Positions 1 to 9,112 are shown, numbered from the stretch's first letter. The stretch: 64,000 nt of DNA from a virus (IMGVR_UViG_3300027708_000012:248001-312000); one strand, 5' to 3'. The notes: a model not told the origin generated them from the letters alone. Program-made: numbers and translations.

Positions 1-60
1 CTGACTCATTTTTAGTATCCTGTGTTGGTGGCAAATATTTAGCACCATACGGTTGCGGCT

Positions 61-68
61 GATAAATA
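61..68 (+). promoter_or_regulatory. T4-like late promoter octamer
   Basis: GATAAATA, one base from the T4 late consensus TATAAATA, lies 28 nt before the ATG at 97. An AAGGAT ribosome-binding site follows it. The assignment rests on the recurrence of this octamer before many genes in the window. Confidence 0.5.
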
Positions 69-96
69 TTGTATATTATTAATAAGGATATTAAAT

Positions 97-420
97 ATGA
101 CCTATACTACTACGAGTACTTGTCTTAGACCCAGTTCTCAAGAGAAATTCTGGACTTTTGAATTACAAGACTCTATAGATAATATTCCGTACGAGTCCGG
201 AGCCGATGCTTATATAAAAGCAAAATATATCGATACTAACAAACTTCTTTCTCTGGGTTTTAGTGGAGCAGCTTACCCTCATGGATTAGAAAAAATAGTT
301 ACTAGAGAATGGGCGTCTGAAAATGATGCGATGGAGTTTTTTTCTGACGAGTTTTTAACGCCTTATTTTGTCAAAAGAGATTTTTATAATGAAACGCACG
401 GACACGTTGTACGTGTATAA
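97..420 (+). CDS. hypothetical protein, 107 aa
   Basis: A 107-residue soluble protein that I do not recognise. The ATG is preceded by AATAAGGATATTAAAT, giving a usable Shine-Dalgarno. The N-terminus is Thr/Ser-rich and the rest is a mixed alpha/beta-type sequence without signal peptide or membrane segment. It is followed after 11 nt by the Rieske oxygenase on the same strand, so the two are probably co-transcribed from the late promoter at 61. Confidence 0.65.
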   Translation: MTYTTTSTCLRPSSQEKFWTFELQDSIDNIPYESGADAYIKAKYIDTNKLLSLGFSGAAYPHGLEKIVTREWASENDAMEFFSDEFLTPYFVKRDFYNETHGHVVRV

Positions 421-431
421 TATTTAAAATT

Positions 432-1295
432 ATGTTTAAAAATATACCTAAAGTATTTGCACATGTATCGTCTGTAAAAGATAGCAATTTTGTATTACCT
501 GAATATATTTTAAACTATAGTAATGATACGGCAAATTTGTTTCACAAATATTGTCCGCACAGGATGTATCCGTTAGGTTTGACAGGGGAGCATGTTAACA
601 ACATAACTTGCAAATTTCATAATTTTAAATGGAATAAAGACGGAACGCCTATTAATAATCCAAAAAAATTGCATTGTGGCAGTGCAGAAATAGGTCGCTC
701 CGGATTAGTATTTAAAAATTTTAAAGAACCAAATCATCAATGGGTGGATGATTTAGCCGACGAAAAAAACTTAGTATACAGTCATTCTTGTCGCGGCGAA
801 AGCAAAGGTAGTTGGTTATGGTTAATGGATGCCGAAGCAGATTACCTGCATATATATGGTGGGCAAGTACACCCTCGACTATCTTCTATCATTGATCTAG
901 AAGAATCAATAATGGATCAAGGAGAAGGATGGATTTATCAAGAGCACACTCCGGGCTGGTGGTCAGTATATATCTATCCGTATACTTTTATAGAACATAC
1001 AGATGGGTGTTTATCTGTAAACTATGTGGTACCGTCTAATTCAATTGATGAGTATGGGTTTGAGTGGATCACACAATTTTATTACGACCCGACAGTATCG
1101 ACTGATCTTAGAGAAGAATTTGAAACTCTAGAAACTGTATTCAGAGAAGATGTAGCTGTTGCTGAATTGCAGAAAGGAAATTATTTTCCTTTAATGAAAG
1201 CTATGAATCGCTACGAAGATCACTGTGTTCATTTTGGTCAGTGGTTTCGGAACCACCGATTGCCGCCATCAATCGAGATTCAGAAAGTAGAATAG
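432..1295 (+). CDS. Rieske [2Fe-2S] non-heme iron oxygenase
   Basis: A 287-residue ring-hydroxylating-oxygenase-like protein. The Rieske cluster ligands are visible as C41-x-H43 and C60-x2-H63. The mononuclear-iron region follows with Asp137, His140 and His147 as candidate ligands, and an acidic pair near residue 232 could supply the third carboxylate. The family uses O2 and electrons from a ferredoxin/reductase to hydroxylate or demethylate substrates; substrate and reductase partner are unknown here. At under 300 residues it is shorter than classical alpha subunits (about 350-450), as in single-subunit forms. Its 3' end overlaps the convergent gene at 1201-2172 by 95 bp. Confidence 0.8.
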   Translation: MFKNIPKVFAHVSSVKDSNFVLPEYILNYSNDTANLFHKYCPHRMYPLGLTGEHVNNITCKFHNFKWNKDGTPINNPKKLHCGSAEIGRSGLVFKNFKEPNHQWVDDLADEKNLVYSHSCRGESKGSWLWLMDAEADYLHIYGGQVHPRLSSIIDLEESIMDQGEGWIYQEHTPGWWSVYIYPYTFIEHTDGCLSVNYVVPSNSIDEYGFEWITQFYYDPTVSTDLREEFETLETVFREDVAVAELQKGNYFPLMKAMNRYEDHCVHFGQWFRNHRLPPSIEIQKVE

Positions 1296-2172
1296 TTTCT
1301 GTTCTAACTCTAGTAAGAATATTTTTCATACCAAATTCAAGCATGAATCGTGGTTTTGATAATGCACCCGGTTCAAGGTCTCCTTCAAATCCTACCATTT
1401 TTTGTCTTGTTTGAATAGAAGGCCACCATTCTTGATGTATCCGTGCCTTACTGCTGCTTATTGATAATTTTCCAGGAATCAAATCGTTTATTAAATTTTG
1501 AACTATTGGCAAACGTGTATGCGCTACAGTTAGCTCAGGTGAATATTCAAACCAATCTGGAATGGCCGGCCTTCCTATAGTTTTGTGGTAAACAGACCAG
1601 TGCCGTGGACCTTCTGCAAATTCAAAAACCCAAGGACGTTTATTTGTCATATCTCTACTAGTTCTACGCCAATACGGCTCCCCGCTACCCATAATTGGTA
1701 ACCCATCACAATATTCTGTCATTTTCATATGCGGTAACCAGCCAGTGCTATTACTATAGCATTTGGTCCAAATATCATATGCTTCTTGTTCAAAAAATTT
1801 CTGTAAATTAAAGTCAATAACTTTTGGAGTTATATTTAACTCCTCGCATATTTTAAATGCATATGCAAGCTCTTTCCAATTGTAGTCATTTTCATATTTA
1901 AAAATATAAACATTGATTGGTATTTTTAAATCATGGTGTATACGCAATATAATTTCACTATCGACTCCGCCGGAAAATAAAAGATCTAATTCACCGGTGA
2001 ATGTATCTCGTATTGCTTTTGCATTTTCTACTAGTTCTTCATAATAACTCTTTATTGGACGTTTTATAACATTTTTAATTTTAATGCTATATTTAGAAGA
2101 AGGGCGTAGCTTTGGGCCGTAATCTTCTCCGTTATCATATGTCCATGCGAACCAGTTATCTCTGTAAAACAT
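1201..2172 (-). CDS. PP-loop ATPase, asparagine-synthase/amidotransferase-like
   Basis: A 323-residue protein with the ATP-pyrophosphatase P-loop SGGVDS at residues 67-72, as in asparagine synthetase B and related adenylating enzymes.  There is no N-terminal glutamine amidotransferase domain, so it is either ammonia/partner-dependent or acts on another acyl substrate. The start at 2172 was chosen because AAAGGA sits 7 nt upstream; longer reading would run into the divergent desaturase. The C-terminus overlaps the Rieske gene antisense. The product is unknown. Confidence 0.7.
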   Translation of the reverse strand: MFYRDNWFAWTYDNGEDYGPKLRPSSKYSIKIKNVIKRPIKSYYEELVENAKAIRDTFTGELDLLFSGGVDSEIILRIHHDLKIPINVYIFKYENDYNWKELAYAFKICEELNITPKVIDFNLQKFFEQEAYDIWTKCYSNSTGWLPHMKMTEYCDGLPIMGSGEPYWRRTSRDMTNKRPWVFEFAEGPRHWSVYHKTIGRPAIPDWFEYSPELTVAHTRLPIVQNLINDLIPGKLSISSSKARIHQEWWPSIQTRQKMVGFEGDLEPGALSKPRFMLEFGMKNILTRVRTETILLSESRLMAAIGGSETTDQNEHSDLRSDS

Positions 2173-2191
2173 AAAGTTCCTTTGCGTAGGA

Positions 2192-2225
2192 TATTTATTA
2201 GAACAATTAAAGCTATTGATAAATA
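2192..2225. promoter_or_regulatory. divergent late promoters
   Basis: On the minus strand AATAAATA (2199-2192) precedes the PP-loop gene. On the plus strand GATAAATA (2218-2225) precedes the desaturase at 2249. Both match the late octamer seen elsewhere with one mismatch. Confidence 0.4.
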
Positions 2226-2248
2226 CCGATATAGCTGAGGAAGATAGC

Positions 2249-3049
2249 ATGTCTAGCAAAAATTTAAGCATTTTAAAATCTTTATGGTATCCAAGAGAAT
2301 GGTTTTTCATTGCCATGCAACTGTTAGCCGCGGGTGTATTTGTTTGGGCATTGCTTAATCCTGCAGGATTAAACTATTGGTTATTATCATTTTTTGGATA
2401 TTTTTTAATCACATGTCTGGGTATCACTGTAACATTCCACAGACTTTTAGCACACCGATCTTATAGATTAACAAAATTTCTAGTTCGTCTTTTTAGTTTT
2501 TTTGGCAATATTGGCTGTACTGGAAGTAGTGTAGGATGGGTATTTGTACATCGTGAACATCATAGGCATGCTGACCAAGAAGGTGATCCGCATAGTCCAG
2601 TAGTTTTAGGGCCAATTGGTGCAATTGTTGGAGATTATGGCACTCCTTTTAATAAGTGGTCAGTCAAAGATATTATTAATGATCCAATCCAACGTTTAAT
2701 GCATGAATATTATATTCTAATGATTTTAACTTTGCTAGTAGTCTTGTTTGTAATCGATCCGTTACTAGCAGTATACTTGTTTTTAATTCCAGTATTTTTT
2801 AATACTATTGCTTCACGTTTTAGTAACTGGATTGATCACGATCCTAAATTTGGTACACGCCCTGTTAATACTAGAGACGCAAGTCATAATGTATGGTGGT
2901 GGTCCTATCTAACATTTGGTGAAGGATGGCACAATAATCATCATGCCTATCCAGGGAATTATCGTATTGGTCAAAAATGGTACCAATTTGATCCTGGTCG
3001 CTATGTTATTGAAACTCTAATCTTTTTAAAATTAGCACATCCTAGATAA
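2249..3049 (+). CDS. fatty-acid desaturase (delta-9 acyl type), copy 1
   Basis: A 266-residue integral membrane desaturase. The three histidine boxes that bind the di-iron centre are present: HxxxxH at 64-69, HxxHH at 101-105 followed by the family stretch GDPHSP, and a C-terminal HNNHH near residue 231. Hydrophobic segments flank the boxes, as expected for a four-helix membrane enzyme. It would introduce a cis double bond into acyl-lipid or acyl-CoA using O2 and an electron donor. The ATG at 2249 follows TGAGGAAG. It is followed at 4 nt by the first of three 2OG oxygenases. Two divergent paralogues lie at 5381 and 36486. Confidence 0.88.
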   Translation: MSSKNLSILKSLWYPREWFFIAMQLLAAGVFVWALLNPAGLNYWLLSFFGYFLITCLGITVTFHRLLAHRSYRLTKFLVRLFSFFGNIGCTGSSVGWVFVHREHHRHADQEGDPHSPVVLGPIGAIVGDYGTPFNKWSVKDIINDPIQRLMHEYYILMILTLLVVLFVIDPLLAVYLFLIPVFFNTIASRFSNWIDHDPKFGTRPVNTRDASHNVWWWSYLTFGEGWHNNHHAYPGNYRIGQKWYQFDPGRYVIETLIFLKLAHPR

Positions 3050-3052
3050 AGT

Positions 3053-3610
3053 ATGGAACATTTTCGAGAAATTGAAATAGAAGATTTTGATACTATTGTT
3101 CAAAAATCTCTTGAATTTATTACATCCCAGACATTCTTTAATAATCCTAAACAAGATTGTTTTCATTATTTAGACTATGATGAGTTTATAAAGCATTGCC
3201 CTGAAATCCTGACGGCTTTTAGAATGTATAACATAACTCCTATCAGATTTTCAGCGTTCTGGATGACTAAAGACAGCGAATGTTTAATACACATAGATAG
3301 TCCTAATTACAATGCTCGTGTTAATTTACCTATTTTAAATTGCGATAATTCTGCAACAGCATTTTACAGTGCTAAGATTTTAGATCCTATAGTACAAACC
3401 AATGGACTTACGCTATATCCGTGCGATCAAGAAAGTGCGGTTGAAGTAGAAAGGATAACTATAAAAAAAGCTACAGTAATTAAAATTAATAGTCCGCACA
3501 AAGTTATTATGTTTACGGACGGAATACCACGTTTAACTTTATCAATACAGTTTGATAAAGATCCGGTATTCCTTATAACACCTATCAGTATTGTTTATTC
3601 ACCACTATGA
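3053..3610 (+). CDS. 2OG-Fe(II) oxygenase-like protein A1
   Basis: A 185-residue double-stranded beta-helix type protein. His80-x-Asp82, His149 and Arg160 are spaced like the iron triad and 2-oxoglutarate-binding Arg of aspartyl/asparaginyl-hydroxylase-like enzymes. The protein at 4172 is a clear paralogue (same ARxNLPILNC and FDKDPVF segments). The start lies 4 nt after the desaturase stop, and its stop overlaps the next start as ATGA. Substrate unknown. Confidence 0.7.
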   Translation: MEHFREIEIEDFDTIVQKSLEFITSQTFFNNPKQDCFHYLDYDEFIKHCPEILTAFRMYNITPIRFSAFWMTKDSECLIHIDSPNYNARVNLPILNCDNSATAFYSAKILDPIVQTNGLTLYPCDQESAVEVERITIKKATVIKINSPHKVIMFTDGIPRLTLSIQFDKDPVFLITPISIVYSPL

Positions 3611-4185
3611 AAGATATTTACGATTTAACATCTATTTTATCATTAAATGATTTTCCTTGGATCGAGGTACAAAACGGTTTGATTGAAAGTGAAAACTTCC
3701 CGTCTGGATTTTATGGTATTAAAAAAGATGGTACCATGGGATATACTGTTTCTTTAACAGTTCAAAAAAATTCTGGTCCTTACCGTTGGTATATGTTAGA
3801 AATTTCTGAAGAGTGGGTAGACCATGAAAATAAAAAAAATTTCCCTTTGCTCTGTCAGTGGATAAAAAATTCCAATATATTTAAAAATACCGGAAGAATA
3901 ATATTTTTTGTCCAACCTCCTAATATTTCAACACCGGCTCATATAGATGAAGATTTATCTCGAGCACCAACAGAATATCAGAAGCCAAGGGAATTTATTT
4001 GGTTAACTCACCCAGACACCGGTAAGCAACTGTTTGTTAATAATACGCCTGCGCCATACGCCTGTTGGTTTAATAGCTACACGCTACATTCTTCAACTCC
4101 ATCAGAATTTATAACTTGGAGTTTGCGAATTGATGGAAATTTTACTGATAATTTTAAAAAGCTAATAGGATATGAAATATTATAA
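3607..4185 (+). CDS. 2OG-Fe(II) oxygenase-like protein, Asp/Asn-hydroxylase type
   Basis: A 192-residue protein with His112-x-Asp114, His161 and Arg174 in the expected order for a 2OG-dependent dioxygenase of the aspartyl beta-hydroxylase/cupin type. It starts in an ATGA overlap with the preceding oxygenase and its 3' end overlaps the next by 14 nt, so translation of the three is probably coupled. No signal peptide. Substrate unknown. Confidence 0.65.
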   Translation: MKDIYDLTSILSLNDFPWIEVQNGLIESENFPSGFYGIKKDGTMGYTVSLTVQKNSGPYRWYMLEISEEWVDHENKKNFPLLCQWIKNSNIFKNTGRIIFFVQPPNISTPAHIDEDLSRAPTEYQKPREFIWLTHPDTGKQLFVNNTPAPYACWFNSYTLHSSTPSEFITWSLRIDGNFTDNFKKLIGYEIL

Positions 4186-4714
4186 AAAAATACCTTTAGA
4201 TTTTTTTGACATAATTGTTGCTAAATCACTGGCTTACATTCAGAAACATGATGACATTTACTATAGGAAAAAATCAGCATCTTTTTATCCTCTTAACACA
4301 ACTGAATTATTAACAGTTTGTCCAGAAATTAATCTAGCATTTGCTAATTATAATATTGTATGTAACTATGCCAGTGCGTATGTTACTTATAAAACTTCTG
4401 ATAATAATGTTCATATTGATGACTGGCATCATAAAGCTAGAATTAATTTACCAATTTTGAACTGTAAAAATACATATACTAATTTTTATAGTAATGTAAA
4501 AACTGAAAAGATAACAAACACGAGTACTGGGTTATCTCATTACAAAGTAATTAATACTGATTATATTTTAGATGATGCTGTAGAAATGGATAGTGCTACA
4601 GTTATTATGGTATCGCAAGGGCATAAAGTTGTCATGAACACCGATGTTGCTCCTAGGATTACACTTTCTTTAGGATTTGATAAAGATCCTGTTTTCATTA
4701 TTCATAATGAATAA
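4172..4714 (+). CDS. 2OG-Fe(II) oxygenase-like protein A2 (paralogue of 3053-3610)
   Basis: A 180-residue protein with His81-x-Asp83, His151 and Arg162. It shares the ARxNLPILNC and FDKDPVF segments with the protein at 3053-3610, so the pair arose by duplication around the intervening gene. Its end overlaps the convergent gene at 4698 by 17 bp. Confidence 0.7.
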   Translation: MKYYKKIPLDFFDIIVAKSLAYIQKHDDIYYRKKSASFYPLNTTELLTVCPEINLAFANYNIVCNYASAYVTYKTSDNNVHIDDWHHKARINLPILNCKNTYTNFYSNVKTEKITNTSTGLSHYKVINTDYILDDAVEMDSATVIMVSQGHKVVMNTDVAPRITLSLGFDKDPVFIIHNE

Positions 4715-5306
4715 AAGACGAGAAGGTTTGTTGACTTTCTTTTATAACTGATTCGTATTTGTTAATTTTAAAATTTCCGTAGTAAACAATTAATTGTTTG
4801 TGGTGTCCGTACCAAAAATCAGTTCCGTGTTTTGATTTATTATCCCAGTATAACCATGTATTGGATTCTTGGGGTAGTGTTTGATACAGAGTTTTATCTC
4901 CTGCCTTATAATAAAACGTAGGTTTGAAATTATTATCATATAGCATTGACCTAACGCTAATAGCAGGAACAGTGTGATCTTGATGAGGAATCACTGTAGC
5001 AAGACTGGACACTACTCGCATTACTTTAATTTCCATAGGAAATTCATCTAGGTTATCAAATAGACTAGGAAATAATTCAGGACAGTTTACATTAGTTGAC
5101 CTATACCCAGTCATTGCTTCTGGATCAGCGCCAGGCGCAACGTAGATATCAAAACCTCTCCAAAGTGCTCCGGTTTCATTATGATTTACTGCTACTTTAG
5201 GCACACGCTTACCTTCAGTTAGCCAAATTTTCCACCAAGCAGACCAATCTGTTGGTTGTATCTTAGGCCAAACTATAGGAGATGATATTATTTTTAAGTC
5301 GTTCAT
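4698..5306 (-). CDS. putative 2OG-Fe(II) oxygenase-like protein
   Basis: A 202-residue protein. His108-x-Asp110 and His160 resemble an iron triad; the usual distal Arg seems replaced by Lys170 in the HHKQLIVYYG strand, so the 2-oxoglutarate assignment is weaker than for its neighbours. It is convergent with the A1/A2 cluster and divergent from desaturase 2. A CATAAATA octamer lies upstream at 5340-5333. There is no clear Shine-Dalgarno. Confidence 0.55.
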   Translation of the reverse strand: MNDLKIISSPIVWPKIQPTDWSAWWKIWLTEGKRVPKVAVNHNETGALWRGFDIYVAPGADPEAMTGYRSTNVNCPELFPSLFDNLDEFPMEIKVMRVVSSLATVIPHQDHTVPAISVRSMLYDNNFKPTFYYKAGDKTLYQTLPQESNTWLYWDNKSKHGTDFWYGHHKQLIVYYGNFKINKYESVIKESQQTFSSFIHYE

Positions 5307-5311
5307 AGCTT

Positions 5312-5340
5312 TATAAATATGTGTACATTAAATATTTATG
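5312..5340. promoter_or_regulatory. divergent late promoters
   Basis: TATAAATA on the plus strand (5312-5319) serves desaturase 2. CATAAATA on the minus strand (5340-5333) serves the gene at 5306. The plus octamer is an exact match to the T4 late consensus. Confidence 0.55.
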
Positions 5341-5380
5341 CTGAAAATAAACTCTTAAAAATAATATAAAGGAATACACA

Positions 5381-6145
5381 ATGCATTTTGGATCTACTTC
5401 TAAAAATATCAATATATTCATGATGCTAGTTGCTATCTTTTCTATTTTAGGTTTATTTTATTTTCAATTTTCATTAATAAATTTTTCTATAACGCTTGTT
5501 AGTTTTTATATTTTAAATATACTAGGCAACTGGATGATGTTACATCGATATTATTCTCATCGTTCTTTTGAATTCAAGCATGATAGTGTGAGGAAATTTT
5601 TTACACTATTAAGTATATTAGCAGGAAGAGGAAGTCCTATTGGTTGGGTATATGTACATAGACAACATCATGCATACAGTGATACTGATAAAGATCCTCA
5701 CAGCCCTAAGATATTAGGATATTATAAATTATTTAGATCCAGACATCGAGAACAGGTAGAATCTGAAAAAATGAAAATCTTTTTAGTTAAAGATTTGATG
5801 AATAGCGAACAATTGTTTATACACAAATATTACATACTTTTTTTATTAGGATTTGGTTTGCTAGTAGGAGCATGCAGTATACAAGTACTGTACTTTGTTT
5901 GGATTTTGCCTTTATTTTTTGTGCATATGAGTCAGTTACATTTTAATTATTTTGGCCATATGTTTGGATACAGAACTTATCAAACAAAAGATGATAGCAG
6001 AAATAACAAATGGCTTTTTCCGTTTGTTCTTGGAGAAGCTTGGCACAACAACCATCATGCAAATCCAAAAGATATTTCTACAAAAAATAAACCTACAGAA
6101 TTTGATCCACTATCGTTCGTAATTAAATTTATTAAGGCGGATTAA
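5381..6145 (+). CDS. fatty-acid desaturase, copy 2
   Basis: A 254-residue membrane desaturase with HxxxxH (HRYYSH), HRQHH followed by DPHSP, and a C-terminal HNNHH. Hydrophobic segments near residues 12-50 and 150-185 frame the boxes. The ATG follows AAGGAA. It is divergent in sequence from copies 1 and 3, so regioselectivity may differ. It stands alone on the plus strand, downstream of a perfect late octamer. Confidence 0.88.
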   Translation: MHFGSTSKNINIFMMLVAIFSILGLFYFQFSLINFSITLVSFYILNILGNWMMLHRYYSHRSFEFKHDSVRKFFTLLSILAGRGSPIGWVYVHRQHHAYSDTDKDPHSPKILGYYKLFRSRHREQVESEKMKIFLVKDLMNSEQLFIHKYYILFLLGFGLLVGACSIQVLYFVWILPLFFVHMSQLHFNYFGHMFGYRTYQTKDDSRNNKWLFPFVLGEAWHNNHHANPKDISTKNKPTEFDPLSFVIKFIKAD

Positions 6146-6149
6146 TAAA

Positions 6150-6800
6150 TTATTCTTTTGGTATAATAGGTTTTGATTGTAATTCTTCTATAGAATACGG
6201 ACTAGTGTCTTTTTCTATCTCACTTACGTCGGTATAATCTTGCCTAAATTCTTCTTTAAGTATTCTATGTTTGACTGTCATAGCATCGGGTTTTGTTTGC
6301 TCACCTAGTAGTTTGTATAAGAATATCGATTCTGGAATAGTATTTTCTGGAATATGTGCGTAAGTGACTAAATTATACCTTCCTGTTTTAACCCAAGGAT
6401 TTTTTAACCATTGTCTTTGATAAACGTGTTCTAATCTTGATGCAATAACATAAAAATAATCCCAGTACTTTCTACGCTCTGCAATTTCGAAACAACCTTT
6501 CATTAAGTATCCCAATTCAGGTTTATCAAATGATAGTATATTATTGAATCGATTTGCCCACAATGAAGTGATAGTCCACAAGTTTATATTATCATATCTT
6601 GCAAAGCGTAAAGTGGCCCAACTTATTAATTTATCATCCTCATAATAACCCAATGCTAGTGCTCGCGGACTAGTTGTAAAATAATAGTAAAAACGTTCAT
6701 TTAACCGATCAGTTTTTGAAGTTCCGCCGACTCTTTCTTTAAGATTGGTCATGGCCATGGCTTCTCTAAAATCCATAATATTGAGAACTTTTAATTTCAT
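6150..6800 (-). CDS. GNAT-like hypothetical protein
   Basis: A 216-residue soluble protein. The segment ALGYYEDDKLISWATLRF resembles the beta2-beta3 hairpin of GNAT acyltransferases, but no clear acetyl-CoA loop is visible. The start at Met 6800 avoids overlap with the divergent gene at 6824; an upstream ATG at 6839 is also possible. No Shine-Dalgarno is evident. Function unknown. Confidence 0.5.
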   Translation of the reverse strand: MKLKVLNIMDFREAMAMTNLKERVGGTSKTDRLNERFYYYFTTSPRALALGYYEDDKLISWATLRFARYDNINLWTITSLWANRFNNILSFDKPELGYLMKGCFEIAERRKYWDYFYVIASRLEHVYQRQWLKNPWVKTGRYNLVTYAHIPENTIPESIFLYKLLGEQTKPDAMTVKHRILKEEFRQDYTDVSEIEKDTSPYSIEELQSKPIIPKE

Positions 6801-6814
6801 AGGGTTGGGTATTC

Positions 6815-6822
6815 TATAAGTA
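6815..6822 (+). promoter_or_regulatory. late promoter-like octamer
   Basis: TATAAGTA, one mismatch to the late consensus, ends 1 nt before ATG 6824 and 7 nt before the in-frame ATG at 6830. If used as a late promoter the transcript would begin at or near the second ATG. Confidence 0.35.
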
Positions 6823-6823
6823 T

Positions 6824-7429
6824 ATGTGTATGTATGCAATTTACGAATATAAAGATATCAATCGTGACTATTTTTTTGAATTTTTAAAAAAAGAGTTTCT
6901 AGAATATAAACACCCTGCCCGTGTGAACATATGGCACGACGACTGGCAAGAGTATCCAAATACACTTCCTTATCTATTAGAAATTACCAAAAGATTTAAT
7001 TCTGATAAAGGTAATTTTTTTATAATAACCGACGACGACAAAATTGTAGGTTGTAGCGGAGTGTATAAAAGTGACTTTAATGATAGAATAGCGATAGCTG
7101 GTGTTAGATCCTGGCTTAGTAAAAAATATAGAAATAAAAATTTGTTAAAAAAATTCTTATTTCCTAAACATAAAGAATGGGCGTTAAAAAATAATTGCGG
7201 GCAGATTGCTTTGTGTTTCAATGATTACAATAAAAACTTAATAGAGATTTTTAAAAGAACAAGGTTGTCTGAATCAGCCTTGAGAATTAAAAGTAGAGGT
7301 CCTGCTGATTTATTTTATACAGGTCTCCACGAAGTTGATGTTCCGGTAAATATACAATATACCCAACAATGGGTTATTTATGAAAAACTAGATTCTAAAT
7401 TTGATTTTGATTGGAAGATATTATTATGA
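6824..7429 (+). CDS. GNAT-family acetyltransferase-like protein
   Basis: A 201-residue protein with GNAT-like organisation. The segment DDKIVGCSGVYKS looks like the central beta hairpin, and VRSWLSKKYRNKNLLKKFL has the position of the acetyl-CoA-binding loop and helix. In-frame ATGs occur at 6824 and 6830. Its stop overlaps the start of the next gene (7426). Substrate unknown. Confidence 0.55.
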   Translation: MCMYAIYEYKDINRDYFFEFLKKEFLEYKHPARVNIWHDDWQEYPNTLPYLLEITKRFNSDKGNFFIITDDDKIVGCSGVYKSDFNDRIAIAGVRSWLSKKYRNKNLLKKFLFPKHKEWALKNNCGQIALCFNDYNKNLIEIFKRTRLSESALRIKSRGPADLFYTGLHEVDVPVNIQYTQQWVIYEKLDSKFDFDWKILL

Positions 7430-7947
7430 ATAGTTATTGCATTGATTTAAATTGGAACATTCCTTTATTATCCCCAACCGTCGATATTAATATTTTTAAA
7501 AAACAATATCATACAAAAGGCAGTATTACTGATATTCATCCGTTAATGTTAGAACACCTTAATAAAAAGGGAATAACTGTATCTTTATTAGAAACATTTT
7601 ATTCAAAACCTTATTATCATCAAGGAATACATATCGATGCAGCTGGCGGAGATTACGCAAAACTAAATTGGGTATTTGGCGGACAGGATAGTTTAATGTA
7701 TTGGTATAATTTGAAAGAAGGCGCAACTGTTGAAATTAAAACTAACAGTATAGGTAAACAATATTCTGAATATAATAAAGATCAAGTTGATTTAGTACAT
7801 TCGCAACAAATTGGTACTCCTAGCTTAATTCAAGTTGGTGTACCTCATAATATAATAAATGGTCCTGAAGAAAGATTGTGCATATGTCTTGTACCAATAA
7901 AAAATGGTAGAATACCTATGCAGGAAGCAATCAATTTATTGATGTAG
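7426..7947 (+). CDS. 2OG-Fe(II) oxygenase/cupin-like protein
   Basis: A 173-residue protein with His69-x-Asp71, His141 and Arg150. The surrounding strands fit a jelly-roll dioxygenase. ATG 7426 was taken as start because GGAAG precedes it and it overlaps the previous stop. It ends 9 nt before the convergent tail-fibre gene. Confidence 0.6.
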   Translation: MNSYCIDLNWNIPLLSPTVDINIFKKQYHTKGSITDIHPLMLEHLNKKGITVSLLETFYSKPYYHQGIHIDAAGGDYAKLNWVFGGQDSLMYWYNLKEGATVEIKTNSIGKQYSEYNKDQVDLVHSQQIGTPSLIQVGVPHNIINGPEERLCICLVPIKNGRIPMQEAINLLM

Positions 7948-7956
7948 CTAATTCAC

Positions 7957-9027
7957 TTAGGCAAGCACAACCCATGCTCCATTCTGACGTGCTGTGATTT
8001 TACTAGTTGAACTATCATAGAACATCATACCATTTAATGGAACTACTACGGCAGCATCGGCCGCCGCCGTTCCTGCAAATGTAGGAAGTATAGGCATTAC
8101 ACCAAATTGTATACTAGTTGCTGTATTTATTTGTGTAGATATATAAGTACCCGAAGTAGTTCTACAAGTGATTCTTAAATCGGCTTGAAACTGACTTGGC
8201 GATACTGTGCCGTATACATTTGAGTTTATAGTTGCTCCTGGAGATAGTACTGTACCATCGTATCCCATAAATCTTATTGTATGAATTCGATCACCTGTTG
8301 CTACAGCTAATGGTACCGCTTGAGTGCCTGCGTGTCTACCAAAATTAGTATAAGTGCTTAACGATGCACTTGGAATATAAGAGTAAACACCGAGTGAAGT
8401 TCCGCCGGGAGTATATTGTGCCAATCTAACTCCCATATCTGCATCTATTTCTAGTGGTGTATTTAAAACTCCTGTACCGTCTGCTAACTGAAATATCATC
8501 CTTCCTGGTACGGTACTAGTGGTAATTGGATATTTAGCTGATGCATGTACTATTATATTTGCAGAATTCTTATAAACGGTTCCATTATAACCGTTTGCCG
8601 CAAATCCGCCTAATATATCTCCAGTTATCACTGTTGTAGGAACAGAAATAGTTCCTCTACTGCGTTGCATTAAATAACTTGCTGATCCAGTGCTTGTTGC
8701 AATGTTTGTTCGAACATATCCATTAATAGTTATGTTCCCAGTTCCGTTTATGTTATTTCCATTTAATGCTAATGTTCCGCCGAGCGTAGGATTTGTATCT
8801 TGTGATACAGATGTTATGCCACTTGGATCCCGAAGTTTTAATGTTTGACTAAGACTATCGAAAATTAATCCCGATCCTGCTGATGTAGCTAAAATATTGT
8901 GTCCACCGATAGTAGTGCCGTCCCCAACAAAAAGCTGTTGGGTATCAGTAGTGTAGGCTAATTCACCTGAATCGAGTTGAACTGTTTGTCTTTGGGCGTC
9001 TGTTCCGCGTCTAATACGTAGCGACAT
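7957..9027 (-). CDS. tail fibre / receptor-binding-type protein
   Basis: A 356-residue protein. The N-terminus (IRRGTDAQR, then GELAYTTDTQQLFVGDGTT) is the short head typical of phage tail fibres and tropism-determinant-like proteins. The rest is rich in Gly/Ser/Thr/Asn with NGNNINGTGNITINGYV-type repeats and a C-terminal strand-rich tip containing AADAAVVVPLNGMMFYDSS. No catalytic motif is evident. A GGAGAT site precedes the ATG, and a TATTTATT (AATAAATA on the minus strand) octamer lies at 9061-9054. Confidence 0.75.
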   Translation of the reverse strand: MSLRIRRGTDAQRQTVQLDSGELAYTTDTQQLFVGDGTTIGGHNILATSAGSGLIFDSLSQTLKLRDPSGITSVSQDTNPTLGGTLALNGNNINGTGNITINGYVRTNIATSTGSASYLMQRSRGTISVPTTVITGDILGGFAANGYNGTVYKNSANIIVHASAKYPITTSTVPGRMIFQLADGTGVLNTPLEIDADMGVRLAQYTPGGTSLGVYSYIPSASLSTYTNFGRHAGTQAVPLAVATGDRIHTIRFMGYDGTVLSPGATINSNVYGTVSPSQFQADLRITCRTTSGTYISTQINTATSIQFGVMPILPTFAGTAAADAAVVVPLNGMMFYDSSTSKITARQNGAWVVLA

Positions 9028-9053
9028 GGGCTATCTCCGTTATTCTATAAGTG

Positions 9054-9061
9054 TATTTATT
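9054..9061 (-). promoter_or_regulatory. late promoter-like octamer
   Basis: AATAAATA on the minus strand, 26 nt upstream of the tail-fibre ATG, with a conventional leader and Shine-Dalgarno in between. Confidence 0.4.
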
Positions 9062-9085
9062 CGAATATACAGAAGCTATAGCCAC

Positions 9086-9112
9086 AAAAATAGGGCCTGC
9101 AGGCCCTATTTT
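9086..9112 (-). terminator. bidirectional Rho-independent terminator
   Basis: A palindromic stem, TAGGGCCTGCAGGCCCTA, is flanked by A5 and T4 tracts. It lies just after the stop of the phosphoesterase gene on the minus strand and before the tail-fibre promoter, separating early from late transcription. Confidence 0.8.

Noticed and set aside
1-96. Partial gene at the left edge
   Set aside because: Short open frames exist on both strands but none has supporting start, motif or length.
6970-7221. 83-codon minus-strand frame
   Set aside because: It is antisense to the acetyltransferase-like gene and has no supporting features.
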